Positions 7,462 through 14,821 of a stretch of 16,672 bases of DNA are shown here, one piece after another. Both the position numbers and the translations under genes were made by a program. The stretch covers positions 1-16,672 of the forward strand of contig JBBRZD010000029.1 of NCBI GenBank assembly GCA_038237055.1, in the 5' to 3' direction. Origin of the DNA: Dokdonella_A sp038237055 (GTDB taxonomy: Bacteria > Pseudomonadota > Gammaproteobacteria > Xanthomonadales > Rhodanobacteraceae). The notes below the pieces were generated by a model. It ran no database searches and was not told the DNA's origin. It saw nothing but the letters and a program-made list of their open reading frames with translations. The number at the start of each line of letters is the position of its first letter. Position 1 is the first letter of the stretch.

Positions 7462-7611
7462 CTACCCGGCGCTGGAACCGTCGGGGCACATTTCTTGCGG
7501 TGCGAGCGCATCCGTGCGCTCACCTTTGTCATCGACGTGAGCGGATGCTGCCGCGTGTACCGGCGGCGTCGGCAATACATAAGCGGCCGCCATGATCAGC
7601 GCACCCGCCAT
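7462..7611 (-). CDS. Possible small secreted protein (49 aa)
   Basis: This short frame encodes MAGALIMAAAYVLPTPPVHA followed by a hydrophilic AASAHVDDKGERTDALAP segment and a single Cys near the end. The first 20 residues read like a signal peptide, leaving a mature peptide of about 29 residues. It lies between two genes on the same strand, 53 bases after the upstream VOC stop and 42 bases before the next start. No good ribosome site precedes ATG 7611 or the internal ATG 7593, so it could be non-coding spacer. Function unknown. Confidence 0.35.
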   Translation of the reverse strand: MAGALIMAAAYVLPTPPVHAAASAHVDDKGERTDALAPQEMCPDGSSAG

Positions 7612-7664
7612 CCACTGACGGCAATCGGAGTTGGCGAGCGCTTGCTTGCGCGGGATTCTTCGGC

Positions 7665-8039
7665 TCACTGCGGCGACCACAGGCCGACGCGGTTGCCTTC
7701 GCAATCGCGGAACTGTGCGAAGTAGCCTATGCCGTCCGGCAATTGAGTGCGCGGCACGAACACATCGCCGCCCTGCTTCGCAATGCGCTCGAGCGCGGGG
7801 CGGATATCGACAAGGCTCAGATACACCGTGCTGCCCTGCACCGACGGCTCGCATTGGTCCACGCGCACGAGGGCCCCGCTCGAATTGGGCTTGCTGCCGC
7901 CCGGGAATACCGCCATCTCGCCACCACCGAAATCCTCGCGTTTGAGCTTTACCCCGAGCACATTTTCGTAGAACGTCTGAGCGCGATTGAGATCTTTGGT
8001 CGGGATTTCAAACCAGGCAGGAACATTCGGGTTCAACAT
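7665..8039 (-). CDS. VOC family protein
   Basis: The 124-residue protein opens VPAWFEIPTKDLNRAQTFYENVLG, the standard first module of VOC-fold proteins, and ends FRDCEGNRVGLWSPQ as the last strand. AAGGAG lies 6 bases before ATG 8039, which fixes the start. It differs from the second VOC protein downstream and is not a recent duplicate. It is the first gene of the minus-strand run and is divergent from fbp. It is probably a cytosolic dimer. The substrate is unknown; close relatives are often annotated only as glyoxalase/bleomycin-resistance superfamily. Confidence 0.88.
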   Translation of the reverse strand: MLNPNVPAWFEIPTKDLNRAQTFYENVLGVKLKREDFGGGEMAVFPGGSKPNSSGALVRVDQCEPSVQGSTVYLSLVDIRPALERIAKQGGDVFVPRTQLPDGIGYFAQFRDCEGNRVGLWSPQ

Positions 8040-8098
8040 GAGGCTCTCCTTCGGGTGACTTGCGCCGGCTGGCGTGGGGCAAGAATGCCGGCCCCCCA

Positions 8099-8116
8099 CT
8101 GACAGCGTGGTGTCAG
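8099..8116. promoter_or_regulatory. Dyad between VOC gene and fbp, candidate operator
   Basis: CTGACAGCGTGGTGTCAG has perfect 6-bp arms (CTGACA/TGTCAG) separated by 6 bases. It lies about 60 bases before one divergent start and 95 before the other, where an operator for either gene would be. No known regulator consensus is recognised. Confidence 0.3.
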
Positions 8117-8211
8117 CAGGCATCCCGGCGCCGCTCCGGTGCGCCGACTGGCATCGGCGTCGTCCAGCCCGGACAATGCGCGTTCGCGCCACTTGCCGGA
8201 GCCGCCTGTCC

Positions 8212-9219
8212 ATGAAGTCGATTTCACTGACCCAGTACCTGTTGGAGGAGCAGCGCGCCGGTCACATCAACGCCGACCTGCGCCTGCTGATCGAAGTCGT
8301 CGCGCGAGCGTGCAAGCGCATCTCGATCGCAACGGCCAAGGGCGCGCTCGGGGGCGTGCTCGGCAGTGCGGGTACTGAAAACGTGCAGGGCGAGACGCAG
8401 AAGAAACTCGACGTGCTGTCGAACGAGATCCTGCTCGAAGCGAACGCTTGGGGCGGCCATCTCGCAGCGCTCGCGTCGGAGGAAATGGACGATCCGCATC
8501 CGATCCCCGATCGCTACCCAAAAGGCGAGTACCTTCTGGTGTTCGATCCGCTCGATGGCTCGTCGAACATCGACGTAAACATCTCGGTCGGCACGATCTT
8601 CTCGGTGCTGCGTTGCCCCGAGGGCGTGAAGCCCGATGAAAAGGCATTCCTGCAGCCCGGCACGCGGCAGGTTGCGGCCGGCTACGCGATCTACGGATCA
8701 AGCACGGTATTGGTGCTGACGCTAGGCGACGGCGTGCACGCGTTCACGCTCGATCGCGAGCAGGGCAATTTTCCGCTGACGCAGTCGCACATGCGCATCC
8801 CCGAAGATACGTCCGAGTTCGCCATCAACATGTCGAACATGCGCCACTGGGAGGTGCCGATGCAGCGTTACATCCAAGAGCTGCTTGCCGGAACGACCGG
8901 CTCGCGTGGGCGCGATTTCAATATGCGCTGGGTCGCGTCGATGGTGGCCGACGTGCATCGCATCCTGACGCGCGGCGGCATCTTCATCTATCCGCGCGAC
9001 AGGAAGGATCCGGGCAAGCCGGGCAAGTTGCGCCTGATGTACGAAGCAAACCCGATGGCGATGATCGTCGAACAGGCCGGTGGCGCGGCAACCGACGGCC
9101 ACCAACGCATTCTCGACATCCAGCCGGAAAAGCTGCATCAGCGCGTCGCGGTTTTCCTTGGCTCGAAAAATGAAGTCGAGCTTGCGACCGATTACCACCG
9201 GGACGCAGCGGCGGAATGA
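8212..9219 (+). CDS. fbp: Fructose-1,6-bisphosphatase class I
   Basis: The 335-residue enzyme hydrolyses fructose 1,6-bisphosphate to fructose 6-phosphate in gluconeogenesis and needs Mg2+. The sequence shows the class I signature: metal-site acids in SEEMDDP (E90, E91), DPLDGSSNIDVNISVGTIF starting at 112, and the late GGIFIYP and EANPMAMIVEQAGGAATDG segments. Length is normal for bacterial class I enzymes. ATG 8212 is the family start (MKSISLTQYL). Its ribosome site is modest (GGAG, 10 bases upstream). Further in-frame upstream codons encode an Arg-rich stretch and are not credible. The protein is cytosolic and complete. The next gene on the opposite strand ends only 2 bases past the stop. 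Confidence 0.97.
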   Translation: MKSISLTQYLLEEQRAGHINADLRLLIEVVARACKRISIATAKGALGGVLGSAGTENVQGETQKKLDVLSNEILLEANAWGGHLAALASEEMDDPHPIPDRYPKGEYLLVFDPLDGSSNIDVNISVGTIFSVLRCPEGVKPDEKAFLQPGTRQVAAGYAIYGSSTVLVLTLGDGVHAFTLDREQGNFPLTQSHMRIPEDTSEFAINMSNMRHWEVPMQRYIQELLAGTTGSRGRDFNMRWVASMVADVHRILTRGGIFIYPRDRKDPGKPGKLRLMYEANPMAMIVEQAGGAATDGHQRILDIQPEKLHQRVAVFLGSKNEVELATDYHRDAAAE

Positions 9220-9221
9220 GG

Positions 9222-9398
9222 CTATGCCGGCGGATCGCGCCGGCGGGTATGGTTGACCGCGCCGAGAATACACGCGCCTAACAATACGATGACGCCTACG
9301 ACGATCCATTGACTGGGTACGTGCGCAAGCCATGCGCCATATCCGAGACCGCTGATCAGGATGATCGCACCGATAAGATAAAGTCCAAACGACGACAT
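9222..9398 (-). CDS. Small two-helix inner-membrane protein (58 aa)
   Basis: ATG 9398 is preceded by AAGGAGG at 7 bases, an excellent site. The product has two hydrophobic helices, about residues 5-25 (LYLIGAIILISGLGYGAWLA) and 31-48 (WIVVGVIVLLGACILGAV), then a basic tail NHTRRRDPP. It is a small integral membrane protein of the kind annotated as hypothetical in Xanthomonadales. The stop is 2 bases from the fbp stop, convergent. The start is divergent from the oxygenase gene. Role unknown. Confidence 0.8.
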   Translation of the reverse strand: MSSFGLYLIGAIILISGLGYGAWLAHVPSQWIVVGVIVLLGACILGAVNHTRRRDPPA

Positions 9399-9470
9399 GG
9401 AACAGCCTCCTTGACCCCAAACATGCCTCCATCCTCCGCTGCGAAGCCTGAACGTACTGCCACCAACGCC

Positions 9471-10187
9471 ATGTCCAGCAACGATTTCATTGAGGTCTAC
9501 GAAGGCGTGCTCGATGCGCAACTTTGTCGTGAACTGATCGCGGGCTTCGAGGCAAGTGACAAGGTAGCGCGTGGGGCGACAGCGGGAGGCGTCAATACGC
9601 GTCTCAAGGACAGCTGGGATCTCGATATCGGTCGCTATCCGGAATGGAAGAACGCGGAGAACCTGCTCAATGGCGCAATGCTTCGCTGCATGCTTGCGTA
9701 CCTGCGCAAGTACACCTACCTCGCGCTCGCGCCGACCGCTCTGTACCGCAAGCACGCGGACGGCGAGCACGCGCAGATGCTGGGTATCGAAGACGTGCGC
9801 GCATTGACGGATGCCGATCTGCAGCGCCTGATCACGCACGTGTTCCGGCCCGGTGGCATCAACATGCAGCGTTATTACGCCGACCAGGGCGGCTATCCAT
9901 ACTGGCACAGTGAAATTTCGCCAAGGGCGGGCACCGACGACAACCTGCATCGCGTATTGTTATGGACGATCTATCTCAACGACGATTTTGCGGCTGGCGA
10001 GACCGAGTTCCTGCATCAGCAACGTTGCATCACACCGAAAACAGGCTCGCTGTTGATCGCGCCGGCAGGTTTCACGCACACGCACCGCGGCAACATGCCA
10101 AGGGGCGGCAACAAATACATCGCAACGTCGTGGGTGTTGTTTCAGCGCGCTGAACAGTTGTATGCAAATCCGTCGCCCATCAAATAA
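9471..10187 (+). CDS. 2OG-Fe(II) oxygenase family protein
   Basis: The sequence fits the prolyl-4-hydroxylase-like Fe(II)/2-oxoglutarate dioxygenase family, which hydroxylates proteins or small molecules. The core is YWHSEIS (H146 and E148 in the HxD/E position), GETEF, then GFTHTHRG (distal His 203 or 205), and Lys215 as a likely 2-oxoglutarate anchor. The first iron motif has Glu where most members have Asp. The start is uncertain. ATG 9471 gives 238 residues beginning just before the conserved DFIEVYEG. ATG 9423 would add 16 residues. Neither has a clear ribosome site, and I prefer 9471 because it leaves promoter space for the divergent small membrane gene. The protein is probably cytosolic. 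Substrate unknown. Confidence 0.82.
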   Translation: MSSNDFIEVYEGVLDAQLCRELIAGFEASDKVARGATAGGVNTRLKDSWDLDIGRYPEWKNAENLLNGAMLRCMLAYLRKYTYLALAPTALYRKHADGEHAQMLGIEDVRALTDADLQRLITHVFRPGGINMQRYYADQGGYPYWHSEISPRAGTDDNLHRVLLWTIYLNDDFAAGETEFLHQQRCITPKTGSLLIAPAGFTHTHRGNMPRGGNKYIATSWVLFQRAEQLYANPSPIK

Positions 10188-10217
10188 AACAGCGAACGAA
10201 TCATTCCGTCGTGATCG

Positions 10218-10235
10218 GTTCCTCGACTCAGGAAC
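10218..10235. repeat. Short inverted repeat after the oxygenase gene
   Basis: GTTCCT and AGGAAC form a perfect 6-bp stem with a 6-base loop, 30 bases past the oxygenase stop. No T-run follows on either strand. It may stabilise the mRNA end; otherwise unexplained. Confidence 0.3.
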
Positions 10236-10326
10236 GTTGGCGTCTGGGAAAGTCCAACCATCGCGACAATGCACGGACGCAAACACGACACGATCAAATC
10301 CCGTCGACCCTTTCCGATGCTAGCCG

Positions 10327-10351
10327 GCCGCGCACCCCCTGCGGCGTTTTT
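10327..10351 (+). terminator. Probable intrinsic terminator of the oxygenase transcript
   Basis: GCCGC and GCGGC pair as a 5-bp stem around a 9-base loop (GCACCCCCT), followed by G and TTTTT. It lies about 140 bases past the oxygenase stop, in the gap between convergent genes. The stem is short, so efficiency may be low. It works only for the plus strand. Confidence 0.5.
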
Positions 10352-10385
10352 GCATGCGAACGAGCTACGCACGCGGCCTGATTGA

Positions 10386-11894
10386 TCAACTGCGTCGCGG
10401 CGTCTTGCGTTTCCCGGGGCCATCGGATTTGCCGGAAAGACCGCGTTCCCGGATCCATACGATCGCCTCGCCGCGCGAGTGCACGTCGAGCTTCGAGTAG
10501 ATCGATGCGGCGTGATTGCGCACGGTACCGGGCGACACGCGCAGGCGTGCGGCGATGGCTTTGTCGGAGAGACCTTCGCCGATCAGTGCCAGCACGTCGC
10601 GCTCGCGATTGGTGAGGTCCGCCAGTGCCGGCGCGCGACTGGACAGGTTGCCGCGACGGACGTTGGCGAGCTTCTCGACCAGCGGTCCGCTGAACCATGA
10701 AGCGTCCTTCATGATCGCTTCGACTGCTGCCACCAATTCCAGTTCGGTGCGCCGGCGATGGGTGATGTCGAGCAGTGCCAGCAAAACGCATGCGGCGCCG
10801 TCCATGAGAACGGTTTCGGCGGATACCAGGCAATCGATCGTGGTGCCATCCTTGCGTGTGATCAGGCATTCCATATCTCGCAAGCTGGCATTGCGCTTGA
10901 GCGCGCTGGCAATCTGCGCGCGCACATGGTTCGCAGCGAACAGGCCGATCTCGTCGAGCGTGCGCCCGATCAGATCGTCGGCTGCATAACCGGAGCTTGC
11001 GATGAACGCCTCGTTGACCTCGGTGATTTTCCAATGTTCGGCGCTGAAGACGAGGGTGGGTACCGGCGTCATCCGGAATGCCTTCACGAAGCGTTCTTCG
11101 CTATGTCGCAACGCGCTTTCGGATTGGCGGCGGGGCTCCAGATCCATGAAAGTGAACAGCATGCAGGCGTCGTCGCCGATTTCGATCGGCTCGCCGGCGA
11201 CGATAACCAGCTTGGACGTGCCGTCCGCGATGCGCAGCTCCGCCTCCGTCTGTGCAATCGATTCGCCGGCACCCAGTCGTTCGATCGACGCATTGCGATT
11301 GTTGGCCTGGTCGAGCACGTCGAGCTCATAGACCGAACGCCCGATCACCTGTTCGCTGGCATAGCCGGTCATCTCCAGGAAGCCGCGATTGACCTTCCTG
11401 AAACGAAGGTCGCTGAGGTTGCAAATCAGCGCCGGCGCCGGATTCGCGCCGAATGCGCGCTCGAAGCGCTGCTCGGCACTGGCCCAGTCGGTCACATCAG
11501 TGAGAAAGAGCGCGTAGAAGTCGGGCGCTCCCGCGGCGTCCGTGACGACGAGACTGCGCGTGCGATGCACCCGCATCCGGTCCGGATGCGCAACCGGCGT
11601 CGTCTCGACAATCACATCGCTGAAGGATTCGCCCGCCAGCGCGCGCTCCAGCGGATAGCTCGCGGCGGCGACTGCATGATGATTGCGATACCGCAGTTCG
11701 AATCGTTTGCGATATTCGCCGACGGTGCGACCGAGATCGGCAGCATCGGAAACGCCGTGCATCGCGCATGCGGCGGTATTCGCCCACACCAGCTTGCGGT
11801 TGCTCCCGATCAGGATCACGCCCTCGCTCAATCCGGCGAGCAGCAGTCTGAGCTGATGACGGTCGGCCGTGTTCGGGGGTGGACGTTTGCTCAT
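10386..11894 (-). CDS. PAS-PAS-PAS-LuxR transcriptional regulator
   Basis: The 502-residue protein has three PAS-like sensor units (about 12-138, 142-255 and 265-380). These are recognised by repeated motifs such as VNRGFLEMTGYASEQVIGRS and VNEAFIASSGYAADDLIGRT. A C-terminal LuxR HTH follows (427-486, LTNRERDVLALIGEGL then SPGTVRNHAASIYSKLDVHS). No receiver domain, kinase domain or membrane segment is present, so signals are probably sensed directly in the cytosol. The last 16 residues are basic. The start ATG 11894 has no strong ribosome site, and translation may be weak or the message leaderless. It is divergent from two small unknown genes across 265 bases. Such a layout often means the regulator controls them, which is inference. 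Confidence 0.9.
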   Translation of the reverse strand: MSKRPPPNTADRHQLRLLLAGLSEGVILIGSNRKLVWANTAACAMHGVSDAADLGRTVGEYRKRFELRYRNHHAVAAASYPLERALAGESFSDVIVETTPVAHPDRMRVHRTRSLVVTDAAGAPDFYALFLTDVTDWASAEQRFERAFGANPAPALICNLSDLRFRKVNRGFLEMTGYASEQVIGRSVYELDVLDQANNRNASIERLGAGESIAQTEAELRIADGTSKLVIVAGEPIEIGDDACMLFTFMDLEPRRQSESALRHSEERFVKAFRMTPVPTLVFSAEHWKITEVNEAFIASSGYAADDLIGRTLDEIGLFAANHVRAQIASALKRNASLRDMECLITRKDGTTIDCLVSAETVLMDGAACVLLALLDITHRRRTELELVAAVEAIMKDASWFSGPLVEKLANVRRGNLSSRAPALADLTNRERDVLALIGEGLSDKAIAARLRVSPGTVRNHAASIYSKLDVHSRGEAIVWIRERGLSGKSDGPGKRKTPRRS

Positions 11895-11983
11895 GGCAGG
11901 TGCTCAAGGGTGCGAAACGGCTAGGCGCGAAAACCGCTGTTGTGCGCGCGATCCATGATGCCGCGTCCGAGGCTTCAAAGATC

Positions 11984-11999
11984 GCATTGTGACAAATGC
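11984..11999. promoter_or_regulatory. Dyad in the divergent PAS-LuxR gap, candidate operator
   Basis: GCATTGTGACAAATGC has 5-bp arms GCATT/AATGC around 6 bases. It lies in the 265-base gap between the regulator and the two small genes. A second motif, GCATGC, occurs twice in the same gap (12098-12103 and 12114-12119). LuxR-type regulators bind such dyads, but the site is unproven. Confidence 0.3.
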
Positions 12000-12159
12000 A
12001 CTACATCGACCAGTACATCCGCGATGGGACGCCGGTCCAGCCTCGGCGCAGACTGGTCTTCCGTCAAGGATCGCGCTATTCCGCGCCCCGTCGGCAATGC
12101 ATGCAAATGGTCTCGCATGCGACCCATCACGCCATGTAGCTGTCTGCAGGGACATTTCA

Positions 12160-12510
12160 ATGAGTGAAAGCGGCAAAGGGACGATGCAGTCGCTGGCGGT
12201 GATCGAAACCGTCACGAAGCTGGAAGAGCTGCAACACCTTCTTGTGAGTGAGCCGCGACCTGCGGCATTCCGGTTGGAGCCGTGCGGGAAATCGCCTCAC
12301 GGCTATTTCTGGTTCAACGTTTCCGTCGACCTTTCCGAGGTGGCGGATGCCATGCGCACGGTCCGCAGTGTGCTGGGCGCGCTGCTGGATGGGGCAGATC
12401 GTGGTGTCGTCGAGCATTTCAGAATCGTGATCGGCGCCGATCTGCTGCGTCGACCCGATCCTTTAAGTCATTTCGATGGCGAAATCGGAGGGCGGTCGTG
12501 CGTCGCGTAA
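12160..12510 (+). CDS. Unknown cytosolic protein (116 aa), first gene of a two-gene unit
   Basis: ATG 12160 follows AGGGA at a spacing of 8 bases. The 116-residue protein has no signal peptide or membrane helix. A predicted helical N-part (LAVIETVTKLEELQHLL) is followed by a strand-like stretch (GYFWFNVSVDLSEVADAMRTV) and a helix (VRSVLGALLDG). Then comes EHFRIVIGADLLRRPDPLSHF and a Gly/Cys tail. I do not recognise a family. Its last 13 bases overlap the next gene, so the two are very likely translated together. Divergence from the PAS-LuxR regulator suggests regulation by it. Confidence 0.7.
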   Translation: MSESGKGTMQSLAVIETVTKLEELQHLLVSEPRPAAFRLEPCGKSPHGYFWFNVSVDLSEVADAMRTVRSVLGALLDGADRGVVEHFRIVIGADLLRRPDPLSHFDGEIGGRSCVA

Positions 12511-12785
12511 ACGAAAAGGGGACGACTTTGCGCGCGAACGCAGATACGTTGCTGAGCGATGTCAGTGAAATTGCGAAGCGTATCTACGCGGCGCTGATCG
12601 ACGACGATGTGCTCGTGTGGGCGAGTCCCGGCGTCGACATCTACTTCATGCCTGCGAAGAATGCCCCCGAGGTTCCGGCCGAGTATTTGGTCGGTACCTA
12701 CCGGATGGGCGCGTCCTCCGCCGACATCGAGGAAGACCTACTTGAACTGCGCAAGTCGCGTGTATCCGGAGCAATGATCTTTTAG
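12498..12785 (+). CDS. Unknown small acidic protein (95 aa), translationally coupled
   Basis: GTG 12498 is preceded by GGAGGG at 5 bases, inside the end of the upstream gene, with a 13-base overlap. That arrangement implies translational coupling. The 95-residue protein has an N-terminal helix (ANADTLLSDVSEIAKRIYAALI), a strand-like DDDVLVWASPGVDIYFMP centre, a PAEYLVGTYRMG stretch and a charged helix (IEEDLLELRKS). No catalytic motif or membrane segment is visible, and I do not recognise it. A 209-base gap with no obvious promoter separates it from the beta-helix gene. Confidence 0.65.
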   Translation: MRRVNEKGTTLRANADTLLSDVSEIAKRIYAALIDDDVLVWASPGVDIYFMPAKNAPEVPAEYLVGTYRMGASSADIEEDLLELRKSRVSGAMIF

Positions 12786-12994
12786 CGACGTGGAGCGCTG
12801 CAGGGTCCGTCCGGAAGAATAGACGTCGATTCGGATCAGTTGGCCTCGAAGCCGCTGTGCCGCTCGGCCCAGTCCGCGCTCTTGGCAAACGCTGTGGCCG
12901 GTTGCAGCCCGATTTCCTGTATTGAAGGTGTACCCCCGCAGGCGCCATCAATAGCTGCGTGGATCCATCCACGACTTCAGCACGGACAATCCAG

Positions 12995-14671
12995 ATGAGC
13001 GCATGTTTGTTTCCGCCGTTACCTCTTTGTCCGACGGCATCCCTGTTGCGACGTGCCTTCGCGCGCAGTATTGTTGCCGTGCTGCTCGCCGTGACCGGCA
13101 CGTCTGCATTTGCCGATACCTATGTCGTCTCGACCACGGCCGACGGCGGAGCGGGCAGTCTGCGTCAGGCGATTCTCGATGCGAACGCCAAGCAGGTCAC
13201 CAACGGGTCCGGCTGCGCTGGGCATACGATCACGTTCAACATTCCAGGCACGGCGCCGCATACGATCCAGCCGCATTCGCCGTTGCCGAGAATACAAATC
13301 CCGATCACCTTCGAGGGCTATTCGCAGCCCGGTGCAAGCGAGAACACAGCGTTCACCGGCAGCAATGCGGTGATCGCGATCGAGCTCGATGGCAGCTTCG
13401 CCGGAAATACGGATGCGTTCGTCGTCGGTGCAGCGGTTCCCGGCTCGGGACTGTGCGCGGGCAACACGAGCGTCTTTCGCGGACTCGTTATCAATCGTTT
13501 TGCGGGCGCTGCGATTTCGATGGGCGAGGAAACGTGTCCGATCGGCCAGGCCTGCATTTGTGGCGGCGTGCTGCTCCAGGGCAACTACATCGGCACCGAT
13601 GTGACCGGCACGCAGGCACGTGGCAATGGCATCGTACTCGCGCGTCCGGCGCTGGTGTTCGGCACCAGCTGCGTCGTGAATGTCGTCGGTGATCAAACCT
13701 TGCAAGATGGCGGTCCCAGCAGCCCGCGCCCACAGTCGCGCAACGTCATCCCCGGCAACGGTGCGGACGCGATCCTGATGTTCTCGACCTCGTCCAATTC
13801 CGGCAACGGCTTGTCGCAAGGGCACACGATCCGCAACAACTACATCGGCACGGATGCGAGCGGTACCGCCGCGTTGTCCAACAGAGGTCGCGGCATCACC
13901 ATGGAGACGAACACCTCGGGCATGAAAATCTACGACAACCTGATCAGCGCGAACATGAGCGATGGCGTGGGCGTGCTCGACAGTCCATTCCTCGGCACAG
14001 CGGTGATCGGCAATGGCGTCGGCATCGGTATTGCGGGCCAGGCATTGGGCAACGGCGGGCACGGCGTGCTCGTGGCCAACCACGCGATCGGCGTGACGGT
14101 CGGTTCCCGATTGATCTTTGTACCCACGGCAGCCGCGATCGCGAACAACGCGGGTGCCGGCTTGTTCATCGATGACTTCGCCATTGTCGATGCCGGCAAT
14201 CTGTCAAGCGCGAACAACGGCGGGCTTGCGCTCGACCTCGCGCCTGCCGGCGTCAATCCGAACGACGCCGGCGACGGCGATCTGGGTCCCAACGAATTGC
14301 TCAATCATCCGCTGATCACCTCGGTGATGGCGGACTCGGGAAGCCAGATCGGCAGCATCGCCGGCTCGCTCGACGCGGTGCCGAACAGCACCTACGAGAT
14401 TCATTTCTTCCTCAACGACGCCTGCGATCCGACTGGCTACGGCGGTGGGCAGACGCCGTACCCCGCGGCGTCCGCTAGCGTGACCACCGACGCCGTCGGC
14501 CACGGGACCTTCGCGCAGCCGGCGCAATCACTGCCCGCGGGCCGCTACCTCACCGCGCTTGCACGCCGGTTTTCGACGACATTGAAGGTGCAGGCACTGA
14601 TGACCTCCGAATACTCCAACTGCATGCTGATTGGCGCCGGAGACACGATTTTCGCCAACGGCTTCGACTAG
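12995..14671 (+). CDS. Secreted right-handed parallel beta-helix protein with IFANGFD tail
   Basis: The 558-residue product starts at ATG 12995. The ribosome site is weak; GTG 12959 is a poor alternative. A long signal peptide (basic LLRRAFAR, then IVAVLLAVTG) ends SAFA at residue 40. DTYVVSTTADGGAGSLRQAI (54-60 for GSLRQAI) resembles the CSLREA-type N-terminal motif of secreted beta-helix proteins. Repeated rungs include GNYIGTDVTGT (196-206) and NNYIGTDASGTAAL (281-294), followed by the family-typical PNDAGDGDLGPNELLNHPLI (422-441). A C-terminal beta-sandwich-like domain follows, and the protein ends DTIFANGFD after a Cys at 543. No pectate-lyase or protease catalytic set is evident, so binding or adhesion is as likely as enzymatic cleavage. 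It is probably outside the cell. Confidence 0.88.
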   Translation: MSACLFPPLPLCPTASLLRRAFARSIVAVLLAVTGTSAFADTYVVSTTADGGAGSLRQAILDANAKQVTNGSGCAGHTITFNIPGTAPHTIQPHSPLPRIQIPITFEGYSQPGASENTAFTGSNAVIAIELDGSFAGNTDAFVVGAAVPGSGLCAGNTSVFRGLVINRFAGAAISMGEETCPIGQACICGGVLLQGNYIGTDVTGTQARGNGIVLARPALVFGTSCVVNVVGDQTLQDGGPSSPRPQSRNVIPGNGADAILMFSTSSNSGNGLSQGHTIRNNYIGTDASGTAALSNRGRGITMETNTSGMKIYDNLISANMSDGVGVLDSPFLGTAVIGNGVGIGIAGQALGNGGHGVLVANHAIGVTVGSRLIFVPTAAAIANNAGAGLFIDDFAIVDAGNLSSANNGGLALDLAPAGVNPNDAGDGDLGPNELLNHPLITSVMADSGSQIGSIAGSLDAVPNSTYEIHFFLNDACDPTGYGGGQTPYPAASASVTTDAVGHGTFAQPAQSLPAGRYLTALARRFSTTLKVQALMTSEYSNCMLIGAGDTIFANGFD

Positions 14672-14821
14672 ACGCGCGCTCGGCGCATCGCGATACGTCT
14701 GCAGTCGATTTGTGCTGCGTCGGCAGCGTGCGCAAGCGTTGCAACGATTCCGATAAAGTGTCGGAGCCATGCGCGGTCTTTCGCCGCGCCACCCCCGACG
14801 ACGTGCCTGCGAAGCGATTCG

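Noticed and set aside
10758..11924. Plus-strand open frame of 388 codons
   Set aside because: Antisense to the PAS-LuxR regulator, with no recognisable domain and no ribosome site, whereas the minus-strand protein has clear PAS and HTH motifs.
13019..14083. Minus-strand open frame of 354 codons
   Set aside because: Antisense to the beta-helix gene; composition and lack of motifs mark it as a shadow.
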